This document shows positions 12,837-21,281 of a DNA stretch of 26,050 nt, piece by piece. Under the pieces are notes generated by a model. That model did not search any database. It saw only the letters and a list, made by a program, of their open reading frames with translations, and was not told where the DNA came from. Origin of the DNA: a virus; IMG/VR virus record IMGVR_UViG_3300044648_000181, positions 1 to 26,050 of that record; one strand, written 5' to 3'. A program made the translations under genes and the position numbers. Numbering within the stretch: position 1 is the first letter of the stretch; every line of letters begins with the position of its first letter.

Positions 12837-14149
12837 TGGCCGTCTACCAGATTGCGGAGTTGCGGGACGGAGAGAAGGGCGGGTTTGCTCCGAGGGGTGC
12901 GGTGAAGACGCTCTGGCAATCCCGAGATTTTGAGACGATAGTAGCGGGACCTGCCGAGACGGGGAAAACCTGGGGTTGCTTGCAATACGCCGACGCGCTC
13001 CTGTGGAAGTATCCCGGCGCGCAGGGTGTTATGGCGAGGAAGACCTACGCCTCTCTCGTCGCCTCCGCTGTACGCACCTATTCCCGTATCATCGGCAACC
13101 ACTCTCCGATCAAGCCCTATGGCGGTGAGAAGCCAGAGTGGTTTCAATATCCGAATGGCTCTCGATTGTGGGTGGCGGGTCTGGATAATCCCGGCAAGGC
13201 TCTCTCTACCGAACGCGATTTCATTTACATCAACCAGGCTGAAGAGGTTTCCCTAGACGACTGGCAAATCCTCACCACGCGTTGCACCGGACGCGGCGCG
13301 ACGATGCCTTACACCCGCATCTTTGCCGACTGCAATCCCGGCCCGCCGTCTCACTGGATCAAGCAACGGGAATCCCTGCGGCTCCTAGAATCCCGCCACG
13401 AAGACAACCCCACGCTTTACGATGACGATCTGCACCTGACGCCGCAAGGCGAGGTGACGATGAACATTCTCGGAGCGTTGACCGGAGTTCACCTCCAGCG
13501 GTTGCGGTTCGGGAGGTGGGTTCAGGCCGAGGGCGCGGTGTACGAGGAGTGGGACGCCGCAGTTCACATCGTAGACCAACTACCCAAGGGCTGGGAGACG
13601 TGGCGGAAGATACGAGCGATTGACTTCGGGTTTACTAACCCGTTTGTCTGCTTGTGGATTGCCATTGATCCCGATGGGCGGATGTGGGTGTACCGCGAAA
13701 TCTACATGACCGGGCGCACCGTGCGCGACCACGCGAAGCAGATTCGGGAGTTGTCGGAAGGCGAGACTTACGAAGCGACTCTTGCTGACCACGACGCTGA
13801 GGATCGTGCCACGTTGCATCAGGAAGGCATTCCCACCCGCGCTGCCTATAAAGGCATTACGGTGGGCATTCAGGCGCTACAGGAGCGATTACGGAAGGCG
13901 GGCGACGGGAAGGCCCGGTTCTTTGTTCTTCGGTCGTGTTTGGTCGAGCGGGACGACTCTCTCCATCGCAAGCGCCAACCCTGCTCCATCTTGCAAGAGC
14001 CGGAAGTATACGTATGGCCGCAAGGCGTAGATGGCAAGCCGGTGAAAGAAGCGCCTGTTGATATGAACAACCACGGGTTGGACGCGGCGCGGTATGGTGT
14101 GGCGTACGTGGATAAGTTGCCTCGGGCGCGTGAGATGCAGTTCCTCTAA
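12836..14149 (+). CDS. terL: Terminase large subunit
   Basis: The ATP-driven packaging motor and nuclease. 437 residues. The N-terminal ATPase has a Walker A-like GPAETGKT at 38-45, Walker B DFIYINQAEE at 128-137, and the coupling motif FADCNPGPPSHW at 163-174. The C-terminal RNase H-fold nuclease has AIDFGFTNP (Asp263), LADHDAED (Asp318, Asp320) and NNHGLDAARYG (Asp416). The length is typical. The start overlaps the small-subunit stop (TAATG). Together with terS and the portal it forms the packaging machine. Confidence 0.93.
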   Translation: MAVYQIAELRDGEKGGFAPRGAVKTLWQSRDFETIVAGPAETGKTWGCLQYADALLWKYPGAQGVMARKTYASLVASAVRTYSRIIGNHSPIKPYGGEKPEWFQYPNGSRLWVAGLDNPGKALSTERDFIYINQAEEVSLDDWQILTTRCTGRGATMPYTRIFADCNPGPPSHWIKQRESLRLLESRHEDNPTLYDDDLHLTPQGEVTMNILGALTGVHLQRLRFGRWVQAEGAVYEEWDAAVHIVDQLPKGWETWRKIRAIDFGFTNPFVCLWIAIDPDGRMWVYREIYMTGRTVRDHAKQIRELSEGETYEATLADHDAEDRATLHQEGIPTRAAYKGITVGIQALQERLRKAGDGKARFFVLRSCLVERDDSLHRKRQPCSILQEPEVYVWPQGVDGKPVKEAPVDMNNHGLDAARYGVAYVDKLPRAREMQFL

Positions 14150-14154
14150 ACACT

Positions 14155-15762
14155 ATGGCAGGCATTCTCACGAGTTTTAGCGAGGCGATCAAAGCCGCGT
14201 CGTTTGTCTACGGCAAGACACGTGGAGCCGCTTCCGGCTTCCCGTGGGGCTGGGGCCGCTTCGACAACCTGACGGACCCCTACCCGCGCTGGCAATACAA
14301 CGGCAAGCAGGGAGACGCGTTCGATGTGACGGCGAGCGCAGGCAACCCAGCGGATAACTCCGCCGTGGTCATCTGCCTGGGGAAGATCGCGAACGTCTTC
14401 CCAGAGCCGCGCCTGCAAGTGGTCGAACTCGACTCAGATGGCAACTGGCAGCCGGTAGAAGACCACCCGGCGCTAGACCTGCTCTCGGAACCGAACCAGC
14501 TAGACGACTTCGGCAGCCTCTCTATCGCGTGGGCGATGTCCTACAAGGTGGATGGGAACGCCTACTTCGTGCTGACCCGTACGCGGGGCGGCGAGATTGC
14601 CCAGATTGACTACGTGCGCCCCGACCAGATGCGGCCAGAGAGTAATTCGCCCACGGTGGCGATTCAACGCTACATCTACACCGTCGACGGGAAAGAAACC
14701 CCCTACGATCCCTCTGATGTCATTCACTGGCGGGATGGGAAGGACCCGAACGACCCTCGGCTGGGGCTAGGGCGGCTGAAGCGGCTCCTCGGCGAGATTG
14801 CCACGGACAACGAGGCAACCCGCTACACCACGGCTATTCTGCACAACATGGGCATCGTGGGTGGGATGTTGGTCTCTGATGATGCCGAGGCGATGCCTGC
14901 CGACAAGGAGCAGGTGGAGCGACTGCGGGCGCACTGGAAGCAGCAGACCACCGGCAGTAATCGAGGCGGGCTGATTATCCCGACGTGGAAGGCGAAGTAC
15001 CAGGACATCGGCAGATCACCGGAAGAGATGGCGCTGCGGGATATCCGTACCATCCCCGAGGCTCGGATCGCTGCTGTTTTAGACGTGCCTGCGATGGTGG
15101 CGGGGCTAACGGCAGGGTCGGAGTCGAAGTCCTACGCCAACTATGCCGAGGCGCGGGAGTCCTTCTGGGAAGAGTGCATCGTTCCGCTCCATACCCGGTT
15201 CTGCGCGGGCCTGACGCGCTATCTCTTGCCGCAATACGGCGACGAGATTCGGGGTAACCGCCGCCGCAGGTTCCGCTACTGCTATGACGAGGTCCGCGCC
15301 TTCCAGCCGGATATGGATAAGGTGAGTGGGAGGAAGACCAAGGAGTGGATGGCAGACGGGATTACGCTGAACGAGTACCGAGAGGCGGTGGGAGAGAAGG
15401 AGTGGGAAGAGGAAGCAGTAGGCAAACTCTTCTACAGCCAGCATACTTCCGCTATGAAGCCGAGCTTGCCTGATCCCGCCGCCCCGCCCGAATCCCAAGG
15501 CGATCTCGCCGCGACTGCTGACAACGCCGTGGGCAGAACGATGCCATTCGGCACGGAGAAGAAGGCGCTGGCGGGGCTGAACGGGCACGCAGCGAAGGCG
15601 GTGGAGTTCGAGGCGGATGGCGTGGAATACACGACCACCTCCGTCGATGTGATGAAGGTTGCCGCTGACGCGTTCGGTGACGACCTGGAAGACTTCTGGG
15701 CTAAAAGACGGGAGCGGTGGAGCGGGCTGCTGGAAGAGGGAGGCGGAGATGAAAGTCCTTGA
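14155..15762 (+). CDS. HK97-type portal protein
   Basis: Forms the dodecameric ring at one capsid vertex through which DNA passes and to which the tail attaches. 535 residues starting 5 bases after the large terminase. The core fits HK97-like portals: ADNSAVVICLGKIANVF near the start, HPALDLLSEPNQLDDFGSL, SYKVDGNAYFVLTRT, DPSDVIHWRDGKDPNDPRLG and EARIAAVLDVPAMVAGL. The last about 110 residues are polar and variable, as is common. It overlaps the next small gene by 14 bp. Confidence 0.9.
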   Translation: MAGILTSFSEAIKAASFVYGKTRGAASGFPWGWGRFDNLTDPYPRWQYNGKQGDAFDVTASAGNPADNSAVVICLGKIANVFPEPRLQVVELDSDGNWQPVEDHPALDLLSEPNQLDDFGSLSIAWAMSYKVDGNAYFVLTRTRGGEIAQIDYVRPDQMRPESNSPTVAIQRYIYTVDGKETPYDPSDVIHWRDGKDPNDPRLGLGRLKRLLGEIATDNEATRYTTAILHNMGIVGGMLVSDDAEAMPADKEQVERLRAHWKQQTTGSNRGGLIIPTWKAKYQDIGRSPEEMALRDIRTIPEARIAAVLDVPAMVAGLTAGSESKSYANYAEARESFWEECIVPLHTRFCAGLTRYLLPQYGDEIRGNRRRRFRYCYDEVRAFQPDMDKVSGRKTKEWMADGITLNEYREAVGEKEWEEEAVGKLFYSQHTSAMKPSLPDPAAPPESQGDLAATADNAVGRTMPFGTEKKALAGLNGHAAKAVEFEADGVEYTTTSVDVMKVAADAFGDDLEDFWAKRRERWSGLLEEGGGDESP

Positions 15763-15964
15763 CGTTCTCCGTAATGTGCTTGTGTTCTTGATGATCGTAT
15801 GGTGGGTGGTAAGTTCTGTATGTGCCCCGATACTTGCCGCGCACTATGCTTTAGGCGGGGAGGTCGGCGGCGCATGGCTGTTTACGGCTTGCTCCATCTG
15901 GCTCTGGGGGCTGTGGACGCATTTGGCTCTAAAGATTCGCAGACAGGCTGCTTCTAGCCAGTGA
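15749..15964 (+). CDS. Small membrane protein, two helices
   Basis: 71 residues from the ATG at 15749, within the end of the portal gene. Two hydrophobic segments (VLVFLMIVWWVVSSVCAPIL, and WLFTACSIWLWGLWTHLAL) flank a short loop. Membrane proteins between portal and head genes are unusual; superinfection exclusion is one guess without further support. Stop overlaps the next GTG (GTGA). Confidence 0.5.
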   Translation: MKVLDVLRNVLVFLMIVWWVVSSVCAPILAAHYALGGEVGGAWLFTACSIWLWGLWTHLALKIRRQAASSQ

Positions 15965-16602
15965 GACGCCCCGCAGGCTCGTTTATAGGGCCTACAGAGC
16001 AGGCGTTCAGGCTCACAGCATCCGATGCCGCCGATCTCGCCACGGAACTCTTCCAGCGTAACAAGCGCACCTTCGAGGCCACGGTGAATGCGCAGCTAGA
16101 GGCGTTAGAGAGACGGCCCGACTTCCGCCTGACCAACGGCAAGGTGCTGAAGCAACTGAAGAAAGATGCCGTTGCGACAGCCAAGGGGATTGCTTCCACC
16201 TACAACCAGGCGTTGGTAGCCAAAACCGACGCGGTAGTGGAAGCGGAACGGACCAGGGGCCTGAACCGAGCCACTCTCGCCAAACGCCTGAACGATTGGG
16301 ACCAAGAGCGTTCCTTGTGGAAGTCGGCGCAAATCCAGCGCACGGAAGCGGCGAAGACCGCCACGATTGCGACCGAGTTGTTTGTGCAAGTCAGCGGGCT
16401 GGAGTCGGAGGTGCGGTATCGGCTCCTGCCGGGGGATTCGGAATACGACCACCCGGATGATTTGGCGGCCATTGCGGGGGAAGTGCTGACGAGCGGAGAG
16501 GCGCAGGCAATGCCGTTACCCGCGCATCCCAACGAACGCCACACGCTGCACCTGGCGTTCCCGAAGCAGATGGACAAAACGGCGCTGTGGATGGGGGCTT
16601 GA
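15961..16602 (+). CDS. MuF-like head morphogenesis protein, probable
   Basis: 213 residues from GTG 15961. It is largely helical with a run of KRTFEATVNAQLEALERR and later QRTEAAKTATIATELFV, then PLPAHPNERHTLHLAFP near the C-terminus. The order, a helical body ending in a His/Pro-rich segment resembling the PPxHPxCRC of MuF proteins, plus its place directly after the portal, suggests a minor head protein. The Cys residues of that motif are missing, so it is a diverged copy at best. Confidence 0.4.
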   Translation: MRRPAGSFIGPTEQAFRLTASDAADLATELFQRNKRTFEATVNAQLEALERRPDFRLTNGKVLKQLKKDAVATAKGIASTYNQALVAKTDAVVEAERTRGLNRATLAKRLNDWDQERSLWKSAQIQRTEAAKTATIATELFVQVSGLESEVRYRLLPGDSEYDHPDDLAAIAGEVLTSGEAQAMPLPAHPNERHTLHLAFPKQMDKTALWMGA

Positions 16603-16606
16603 CGAG

Positions 16607-16759
16607 ATGGACGCAGACGACCGCAAGTGGCTGGCGAAGGGCTTTGTTGATGCCTTGTTGACTACTGCCGCAACCGAGCTAGTGAAGTGGGCGATAGGGG
16701 CACTCAAGGATCGCAAGCCAGTCGAGAAGGATCGGGACGGGTTCGTCGTTGTAGAATAG
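16607..16759 (+). CDS. Small hypothetical protein, 50 aa
   Basis: ATG at 16607 lies four bases after the preceding stop. The frame codes MDADDRKWLAKGFVDALLTT, then an amphipathic helix and a charged tail. Composition agrees with the coding neighbours, and it fills an otherwise open gap. Start has only a weak GACGAG site. No family. Confidence 0.4.
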   Translation: MDADDRKWLAKGFVDALLTTAATELVKWAIGALKDRKPVEKDRDGFVVVE

Positions 16760-16763
16760 CAGC

Positions 16764-17102
16764 ATGGAACCCACTCTTCCTCCCGACCGCAAGGCCATCG
16801 CCTGCAACTTCCTGGAAGCAACCAAGATTGCCACGCAGGGCGCGAAGGCATACCTCGTTAACCCAAACCCCGGCTGGGGCAATGAGCGGGTCACGGTCCT
16901 CGCTCGTTCCAGGGGCGGCAGGTGGGTGCAGAAGTGGGAGAACACCCGCCGCTTGGGGAACTTCCGAGTGGTGACGATTTGCCCGCAGGACCCGCTGTAT
17001 CGGTTCGAGCAGATAGAGGTGCGGAACGTCTCCCCCGAACTCCTGGCGGAGTTGAACGCCTGGGGCAAGTCGCAGATCGTGCCGCCAGCGGAAGTGAAAT
17101 GA
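16764..17102 (+). CDS. Hypothetical protein, 112 aa
   Basis: Four bases after the previous TAG. The product has a basic N-terminal half (including KAYLVNPNPGWGNERVTVLA) with beta-strand character, then GRWVQKWENTRRLGNFRVV and an acidic tail. It looks like a small beta-barrel or SH3-like protein. Its stop overlaps the next ATG (AAATGA at 17097-17102). Confidence 0.55.
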   Translation: MEPTLPPDRKAIACNFLEATKIATQGAKAYLVNPNPGWGNERVTVLARSRGGRWVQKWENTRRLGNFRVVTICPQDPLYRFEQIEVRNVSPELLAELNAWGKSQIVPPAEVK

Positions 17103-17371
17103 AGAACCCGAAATGGGCATCGTCCATCCAAAACCCTCGCAGTGAGTACCAATGGCATGGTGCGATGAGTTTGGAGGTCCGTGTCTGGAAAGAAGGCGCG
17201 GTCTGGGCAGGGTATTTCGAGATCAATATCCGCCGCCCTTGTAGTGAATTGGTGAAGAGTCGCCGCTTTTATTCGGAAGCGAGCGAAGCTGCCCTGCGCA
17301 GAGAGTTGAAACGACGAGCGCGGGCGACAGCCCGAACCCTTGGCTGGCCGCGCCTGAGCCTGCACGAATAA
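17099..17371 (+). CDS. Hypothetical protein, 90 aa
   Basis: ATG overlaps the stop of the previous gene; an upstream GTG at 16922 would run inside that gene. The predicted product has a beta-hairpin-like start (SLEVRVWKEGAVWAGYFEIN) and a basic helical C-terminus (ALRRELKRRARATARTLGW). Possibly a nucleic-acid-binding or adaptor protein. Not recognised. Confidence 0.5.
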   Translation: MKNPKWASSIQNPRSEYQWHGAMSLEVRVWKEGAVWAGYFEINIRRPCSELVKSRRFYSEASEAALRRELKRRARATARTLGWPRLSLHE

Positions 17372-17412
17372 CGAAAGCGAATCCTTTAGTACCGGGGCAG
17401 CGTTAGATACGT

Positions 17413-17685
17413 ATGGAAACCCTGCACATCTACCTAGTCGATGGCTCGACGGTCACGTATGAGTTAAGCGCGTCCGACTACTTCTTCGTGGCGGCTCAGC
17501 TTATTGGTCCGTTCCAGGCGTACCGAGACGCATACCCACGGGGGCACAAGCGTTTCGAGAACCGAGACGGCGAGCTTTCTTCCCGCTACATAGAAGTGCC
17601 GACCGGCGCAGAGTCGGATTTCATTCCGCACGCCAGCATCCTGCGGGTGCGGCTTAAAGTAGACGAACGGTTCACGCCCCGTTAG
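17413..17685 (+). CDS. Hypothetical protein, 90 aa
   Basis: A small mixed alpha/beta protein starting METLHIYLVDGSTVTYELSA with a hydrophobic central helix (YFFVAAQLIGPFQAY). Its ribosome binding site is weak. It ends before the terminator at 17726. No family. Confidence 0.5.
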   Translation: METLHIYLVDGSTVTYELSASDYFFVAAQLIGPFQAYRDAYPRGHKRFENRDGELSSRYIEVPTGAESDFIPHASILRVRLKVDERFTPR

Positions 17686-17725
17686 ACCGCACCCGAAAAA
17701 GTAAAGCACGCGCATTTAGCGACCC

Positions 17726-17753
17726 AAGGAAGCCTTAACCGGCTTCCTTTTTT
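17726..17753 (+). terminator. Intrinsic terminator before the protease gene
   Basis: AAGGAAGCC (17726-17734) pairs with GGCTTCCTT (17741-17749) around TTAACC, followed by a T-run to 17753. It is a clear rho-independent terminator, ending the portal-head accessory transcript. GGAG at 17761-17764 then serves the next start. Confidence 0.88.
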
Positions 17754-17771
17754 CATGCCCGGAGTAACCCT

Positions 17772-18923
17772 ATGGACGAAACCCTTGTAGCCTTTGGCAG
17801 CGCCCTGAAGGCGTTGGGTGGCGGAAAAATCGGGGGACTCCTGATCCGCTACTCGGACGCCGATTCCCCTGACCTGGAGGGGGAGTTCTTCACGAAATCG
17901 ACCGATTTCGGGCTAGAGCTTCCGGCGAAGGTAGGCGTGTACTACAACCACGGCATGGATAAGGAACTCGGCAAGAAGCGCATGGGGCGCGCCGAGTTGA
18001 AGGCTACCGACGAGGGGATTTGGTTCGAGGCGCAGTTGGACCTCTCCGACCGTTACCAGGCCAAGGTGTACGAGTTGGCGGAGATGGAGCGGCTGGGTGC
18101 GAGCAGCGGCGCGGCTCCTCACCTGGTAGAGAAGAAGGCGGCAGGGAAGGCTACGGAAATCCTCTCCTGGCCGGTGGCGGAAGCCTCTCTCACGGTGACG
18201 CCCGCCGAGTGGCGCAATACCGTGACTGCCCTGAAGTCCGTCACGCTCCCCTCGCTAGAAGAAGCGGCCAAGTGCTACGGCTGCGGGATGGCTTACGCGA
18301 GCGAGCATCGCGAGAATATCCCCGCCGAGGCGACGATGGCCGCGCTGGAGCGGATGAACAGTGCCCTCTTCTATGGCACCGTCTCCCAGACCATCCGGGA
18401 CGACAAAACGCCCCTGGCTGACCGCGTAGCAGTCTTACGGAAGGCGTTTGACGATAACCGAGATTTGGCCCTGCGAGTGATTGAAGCAATCCTCCAGGGC
18501 ACGGGAGACGAGGATGCGGCCAAGGCGCTGGCATCCATTAAAGCTTTGTGGGGTCCAAACGATCCCACGCAGGCGGGGGTGGGGCTTACCCTCGCTTCTC
18601 ACTCCGAAGCAGTGGTGTCCGCTGTGGAGGGCTACGCCGACCGCCTGGAGTCCAGGCACGAGGCGCGCATCAAAGCGGGGCGGATGTTTTCCGAGGCGAA
18701 CGTGACGGAGTTGCGCGAGGTGCAGGACAGCCTGGCCGCGCTGCAATCCCGACTCACGACGCTGCTGGAGAAAGCCGCGCCCAAGCAATCAGCGGATACC
18801 CCGCAGGATCAGGCCGTGACGGGAGAAGAGGCAACCAAAACGCCATCCGCCTCCCTCCGCCTGGAAACCCTGCGGCTGCAATCGCAAGCCTTGCAACAGC
18901 GGTTTGCGGGAGTGATTCAATGA
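17772..18923 (+). CDS. HK97-type prohead protease with long C-terminal scaffold-like region
   Basis: Cleaves the N-terminal part of capsid protein during maturation. 383 residues, longer than the about 200 residues of simple prohead proteases. The protease part is 1-150: VYYNHGMDK with candidate catalytic His60, then LGASSGAAPHL with candidate Ser111/112, and SWPVAEASLTVTPAEW. The remainder is helical and polar (about 160-383), including CYGCGMAYASEH near 169. It is probably a covalent scaffold domain, as in phages lacking a separate scaffold gene. GGAG is 7 bases upstream of the ATG. Its stop overlaps the capsid ATG (ATGA), giving coupled translation. Confidence 0.85.
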   Translation: MDETLVAFGSALKALGGGKIGGLLIRYSDADSPDLEGEFFTKSTDFGLELPAKVGVYYNHGMDKELGKKRMGRAELKATDEGIWFEAQLDLSDRYQAKVYELAEMERLGASSGAAPHLVEKKAAGKATEILSWPVAEASLTVTPAEWRNTVTALKSVTLPSLEEAAKCYGCGMAYASEHRENIPAEATMAALERMNSALFYGTVSQTIRDDKTPLADRVAVLRKAFDDNRDLALRVIEAILQGTGDEDAAKALASIKALWGPNDPTQAGVGLTLASHSEAVVSAVEGYADRLESRHEARIKAGRMFSEANVTELREVQDSLAALQSRLTTLLEKAAPKQSADTPQDQAVTGEEATKTPSASLRLETLRLQSQALQQRFAGVIQ

Positions 18924-20209
18924 GCCGTTTGGCAGAATATCAGAAGAACGCCAAGGAACGTTTCGACAACGTTCAGGCGATGTTTAAAACCATCGACACT
19001 GAGCAGGGCGGCGAGCCGAAGCCGGAACAGGTTGAGCAGATCAAGACCTGGAACAAGGAAGCCGAAGAGTTCCTGACCTCCGCGAAGCAAGCGGAAGATT
19101 GGGATGCGCAACGGGACGCAGCCAAGAAGGGCCTGGATTACCTCGGGCAGCCAGTGAGCCGCTTCCAGTATGGCAACGGGCGCGGCGAGGACATCCATCA
19201 TCTGGTGCCTGCTGCTGTGAATATGGCCGAAGGCTTCGTGAAGTCGGCCATGTGGCAGGACTACCTGAAGACCTATGCGCCCGATGGCCGCTTCCCGGAA
19301 CGGATGCGTATCAACACCAACCCGGTGAACTTCAACCAGGGGGTGAAGGCGCTCATCACTGGCTCCAGCGATACCTCGGCGGGCGCGTTGTTCCGCAACG
19401 ACCGGAAGCCGATCCTTGATCCTGGCGTAACGTTCCGTCCGCTCAAAGTGCGGGACCTGGTAAACGTGGGGACCACGACTGGCGATACGGTGGAATACGT
19501 GCGGATGGATACCCGCACGAACGCCGCTGCGACGGTGGCGGAGGCTACAGCCACGGGCGGTTCCTCTGGCGTGAAGCCGGAAGGGAACGCGGCGCTGGTG
19601 GTCATCACGGAGCCGGTGAAGACGATTGCGGAGTGGATCGCCGTCACTCGTCGCGCCCTGGCGGACGCGGGCCAAATCCGCACGATGCTGGAACAGTTGC
19701 TCCGCTATGACGTAGGAGAAAAGCTGGACTCTCAGATGATCTCCGGAGATGGCGTGGGTGAGAACTTCACCGGCATCCTGAACGTCTCCGGCACGCAGAC
19801 CCAGACGTTCGACACGGACATGCTGACCACGCTGCGGAAGGCGCGCACGAAGGTTAACCTGGTTGGTCGCGCGACTCCTACCGGCTATGTCTTGCACCCG
19901 AACGACCTGGAAGAGTTGGACCTGCTCACCGACAACGAGGAGCGGTACTACTTCGGCGGGCCGGTCGTGGGCGGCGTGCCGCGCCTGTGGGGCCTGCCGG
20001 TAGTAGAGACGGAAGCCATGACCGAGAACAAGGCCGTGGTTGGGCAGTGGGATCTGGCGATGCTCTGGGACCGGGAGCAGGCGAACATCCTGGCCTCGGA
20101 TAGCCATGCGGACTTCTTCATCCGCAACCTGATCGCCCTGCTGTGCGAACTCCGGGCGGCGTTTGGGGTCATTCGTCCCAAGGCATTCGTGGAAGCTGAC
20201 CTCGTCTAA
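18920..20209 (+). CDS. Major capsid protein, HK97 fold
   Basis: 429 residues from the ATG at 18920 overlapping the protease stop. The N-terminal 75 residues form a charged coiled-coil delta region, which the protease probably removes. The core carries HK97-type patterns: VEYVRMDTRTNAAATVAEAT (E-loop), EPVKTIAEWIAVTRRALAD and MLEQLLRYDVGEKLDSQMIS (spine helix). Then come ATPTGYVLHPNDLEELDLLT, WGLPVVETEAM and a Phe-Ile-Arg-Asn tail ending AAFGVIRPKAFV. The extension upstream of 18920 is the protease gene in another frame. Confidence 0.92.
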   Translation: MSRLAEYQKNAKERFDNVQAMFKTIDTEQGGEPKPEQVEQIKTWNKEAEEFLTSAKQAEDWDAQRDAAKKGLDYLGQPVSRFQYGNGRGEDIHHLVPAAVNMAEGFVKSAMWQDYLKTYAPDGRFPERMRINTNPVNFNQGVKALITGSSDTSAGALFRNDRKPILDPGVTFRPLKVRDLVNVGTTTGDTVEYVRMDTRTNAAATVAEATATGGSSGVKPEGNAALVVITEPVKTIAEWIAVTRRALADAGQIRTMLEQLLRYDVGEKLDSQMISGDGVGENFTGILNVSGTQTQTFDTDMLTTLRKARTKVNLVGRATPTGYVLHPNDLEELDLLTDNEERYYFGGPVVGGVPRLWGLPVVETEAMTENKAVVGQWDLAMLWDREQANILASDSHADFFIRNLIALLCELRAAFGVIRPKAFVEADLV

Positions 20210-20237
20210 CGAGACGGTGTGGTTACAGCGTGCGACT

Positions 20238-20268
20238 GCGGGGAGGTGCAAAACACCTCCCCGCTTTT
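20238..20268 (+). terminator. Intrinsic terminator after the capsid gene
   Basis: An 11-bp perfect stem, GCGGGGAGGTG (20238-20248) with CACCTCCCCGC (20254-20264), around CAAAA, followed by TTTT. Placed right after the major capsid stop, it probably reduces expression of the downstream genes relative to the capsid. Confidence 0.85.
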
Positions 20269-20346
20269 ACTTGCCCCGCTCGAAACTTCGGGCGTCTCAT
20301 ATCCCCAGGCGGGAGCCTGCTGGGACAGGAGTTAATAGGGTTCACC

Positions 20347-20841
20347 ATGTATAAAAACAGCAGCGCACAGGGGATGCGCGATACCGCCTCCGTCCCCCTC
20401 CCCGCTTCCGCTACTGGCCGCGCCCGCATGGCGACCGGCTTCTTCAACGCCGCCACCGCCCTGCTGAAGTTCGCCGCTCGTTCCATCGCCTTCTCCCTCA
20501 TCGAACTGCGCCCCGTTGAGGCGCACACTGCCGGGGACACGCTCACCGTGGAAGAGTCCGGCTCCATCCACACCAACACCGGAGCCAGCGGGACGATCAC
20601 CCTCGTTCTGCCTGCCGCCGTGGTCGGACTGGAGTATTTCTTCTTCGTGGGGGCCGCGCAGGAATTGCGGATTGACCCGAACACCACGCAGACCATTTCC
20701 CTGCCTTCTACTGGCGTAGCCGGGGCGGCGGGCAAGTATCTGGTCGCGGATGCGGTTGGGGAGACGGTGCATCTCGTCTGCGCCCTCGCGGGCACGTGGT
20801 CCGTAATGGGCTATACGGGCACCTGGACCGCAGAGGGCTAA
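20347..20841 (+). CDS. Decoration-like virion protein, first of two paralogues
   Basis: 164 residues from the ATG at 20347, with AGGG six bases upstream. Residues 1-55 are a distinct N-terminal segment (helical, Ala-rich). Residues 56-164 form a beta-sandwich-like domain with GASGTITLVLPAAVVGLEYF, AAQELRIDPNTTQTISLPS and CALAGTWSVMGYTGTWTA. The same motifs recur in the next gene. Such domains occur in capsid decoration and fibre proteins. Its place after the capsid gene supports a head decoration role. Confidence 0.65.
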   Translation: MYKNSSAQGMRDTASVPLPASATGRARMATGFFNAATALLKFAARSIAFSLIELRPVEAHTAGDTLTVEESGSIHTNTGASGTITLVLPAAVVGLEYFFFVGAAQELRIDPNTTQTISLPSTGVAGAAGKYLVADAVGETVHLVCALAGTWSVMGYTGTWTAEG

Positions 20842-20861
20842 TCCTTCGATCACTCTCTTTC

Positions 20862-20893
20862 AAGCCCTGGGGAAACTCCGGGCTTCGTTCTGT
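20862..20893 (+). terminator. Hairpin terminator between the two decoration-like genes
   Basis: AAGCCC (20862-20867) pairs with GGGCTT (20880-20885), and an inner GGGG/CTCC stem adds four pairs around AAA with one bulged T. It is followed by CGTTCTGTT, so the T-run is imperfect. Probably a partial terminator or attenuator. Confidence 0.55.
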
Positions 20894-20908
20894 TAGGAGT
20901 TACCCGAC

Positions 20909-21265
20909 ATGTCCACTCTGAATGGGCGCGAACTGCGGACGGTGGAAGCCAAAACGGCGGACTACACCGTGACCGCGAACGACATCGGCAAGACCTTCAC
21001 CAACGAAGGGGCGGGGGGAGCGATTACCTTTGCTCTCCCTGCCGCCACCGTTGGCCTCTGGTATCGCTTCAACGTGAAAGCAGCCCAGGAGCTACGCATC
21101 GACCCGAACGGCACCGAGACGATTGCCCTGCCATCCAGCGGTGCCCAGCAGGCCGCTGGGGCTTACCTGACCGCCAACGCGGACGGGGAATCAATCGAGA
21201 TCATGTGCGTGAAGGCAGGGGTGTGGGAATCTCGCTACTACACCGGGACCTGGACCGCAGTATAG
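20909..21265 (+). CDS. Decoration-like virion protein, second paralogue
   Basis: 118 residues from ATG 20909 with TAGGAG nine bases upstream. The N-terminus begins MSTLNGRELRTVEAKTADYT. The core repeats the previous gene: ITFALPAATVGLWYRF, AAQELRIDPNGTETIALPS, and a Cys-bearing ending VCK-like to YTGTWTA. It lacks the first protein's N-terminal extension. Probably an outer capsid decoration or stabilising protein, arisen by duplication. Confidence 0.65.
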   Translation: MSTLNGRELRTVEAKTADYTVTANDIGKTFTNEGAGGAITFALPAATVGLWYRFNVKAAQELRIDPNGTETIALPSSGAQQAAGAYLTANADGESIEIMCVKAGVWESRYYTGTWTAV

Positions 21266-21281
21266 GAAGGGAGATAACACT

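Noticed and set aside
18917-20251. Long minus-strand frame opposite the capsid gene
   Set aside because: The + strand frame encodes a clear HK97 capsid protein. The reverse frame is a shadow caused by GC-rich codon use and has no family pattern or ribosome binding site. The same holds for the minus-strand frames at 2278-2847 and 24183-25346.
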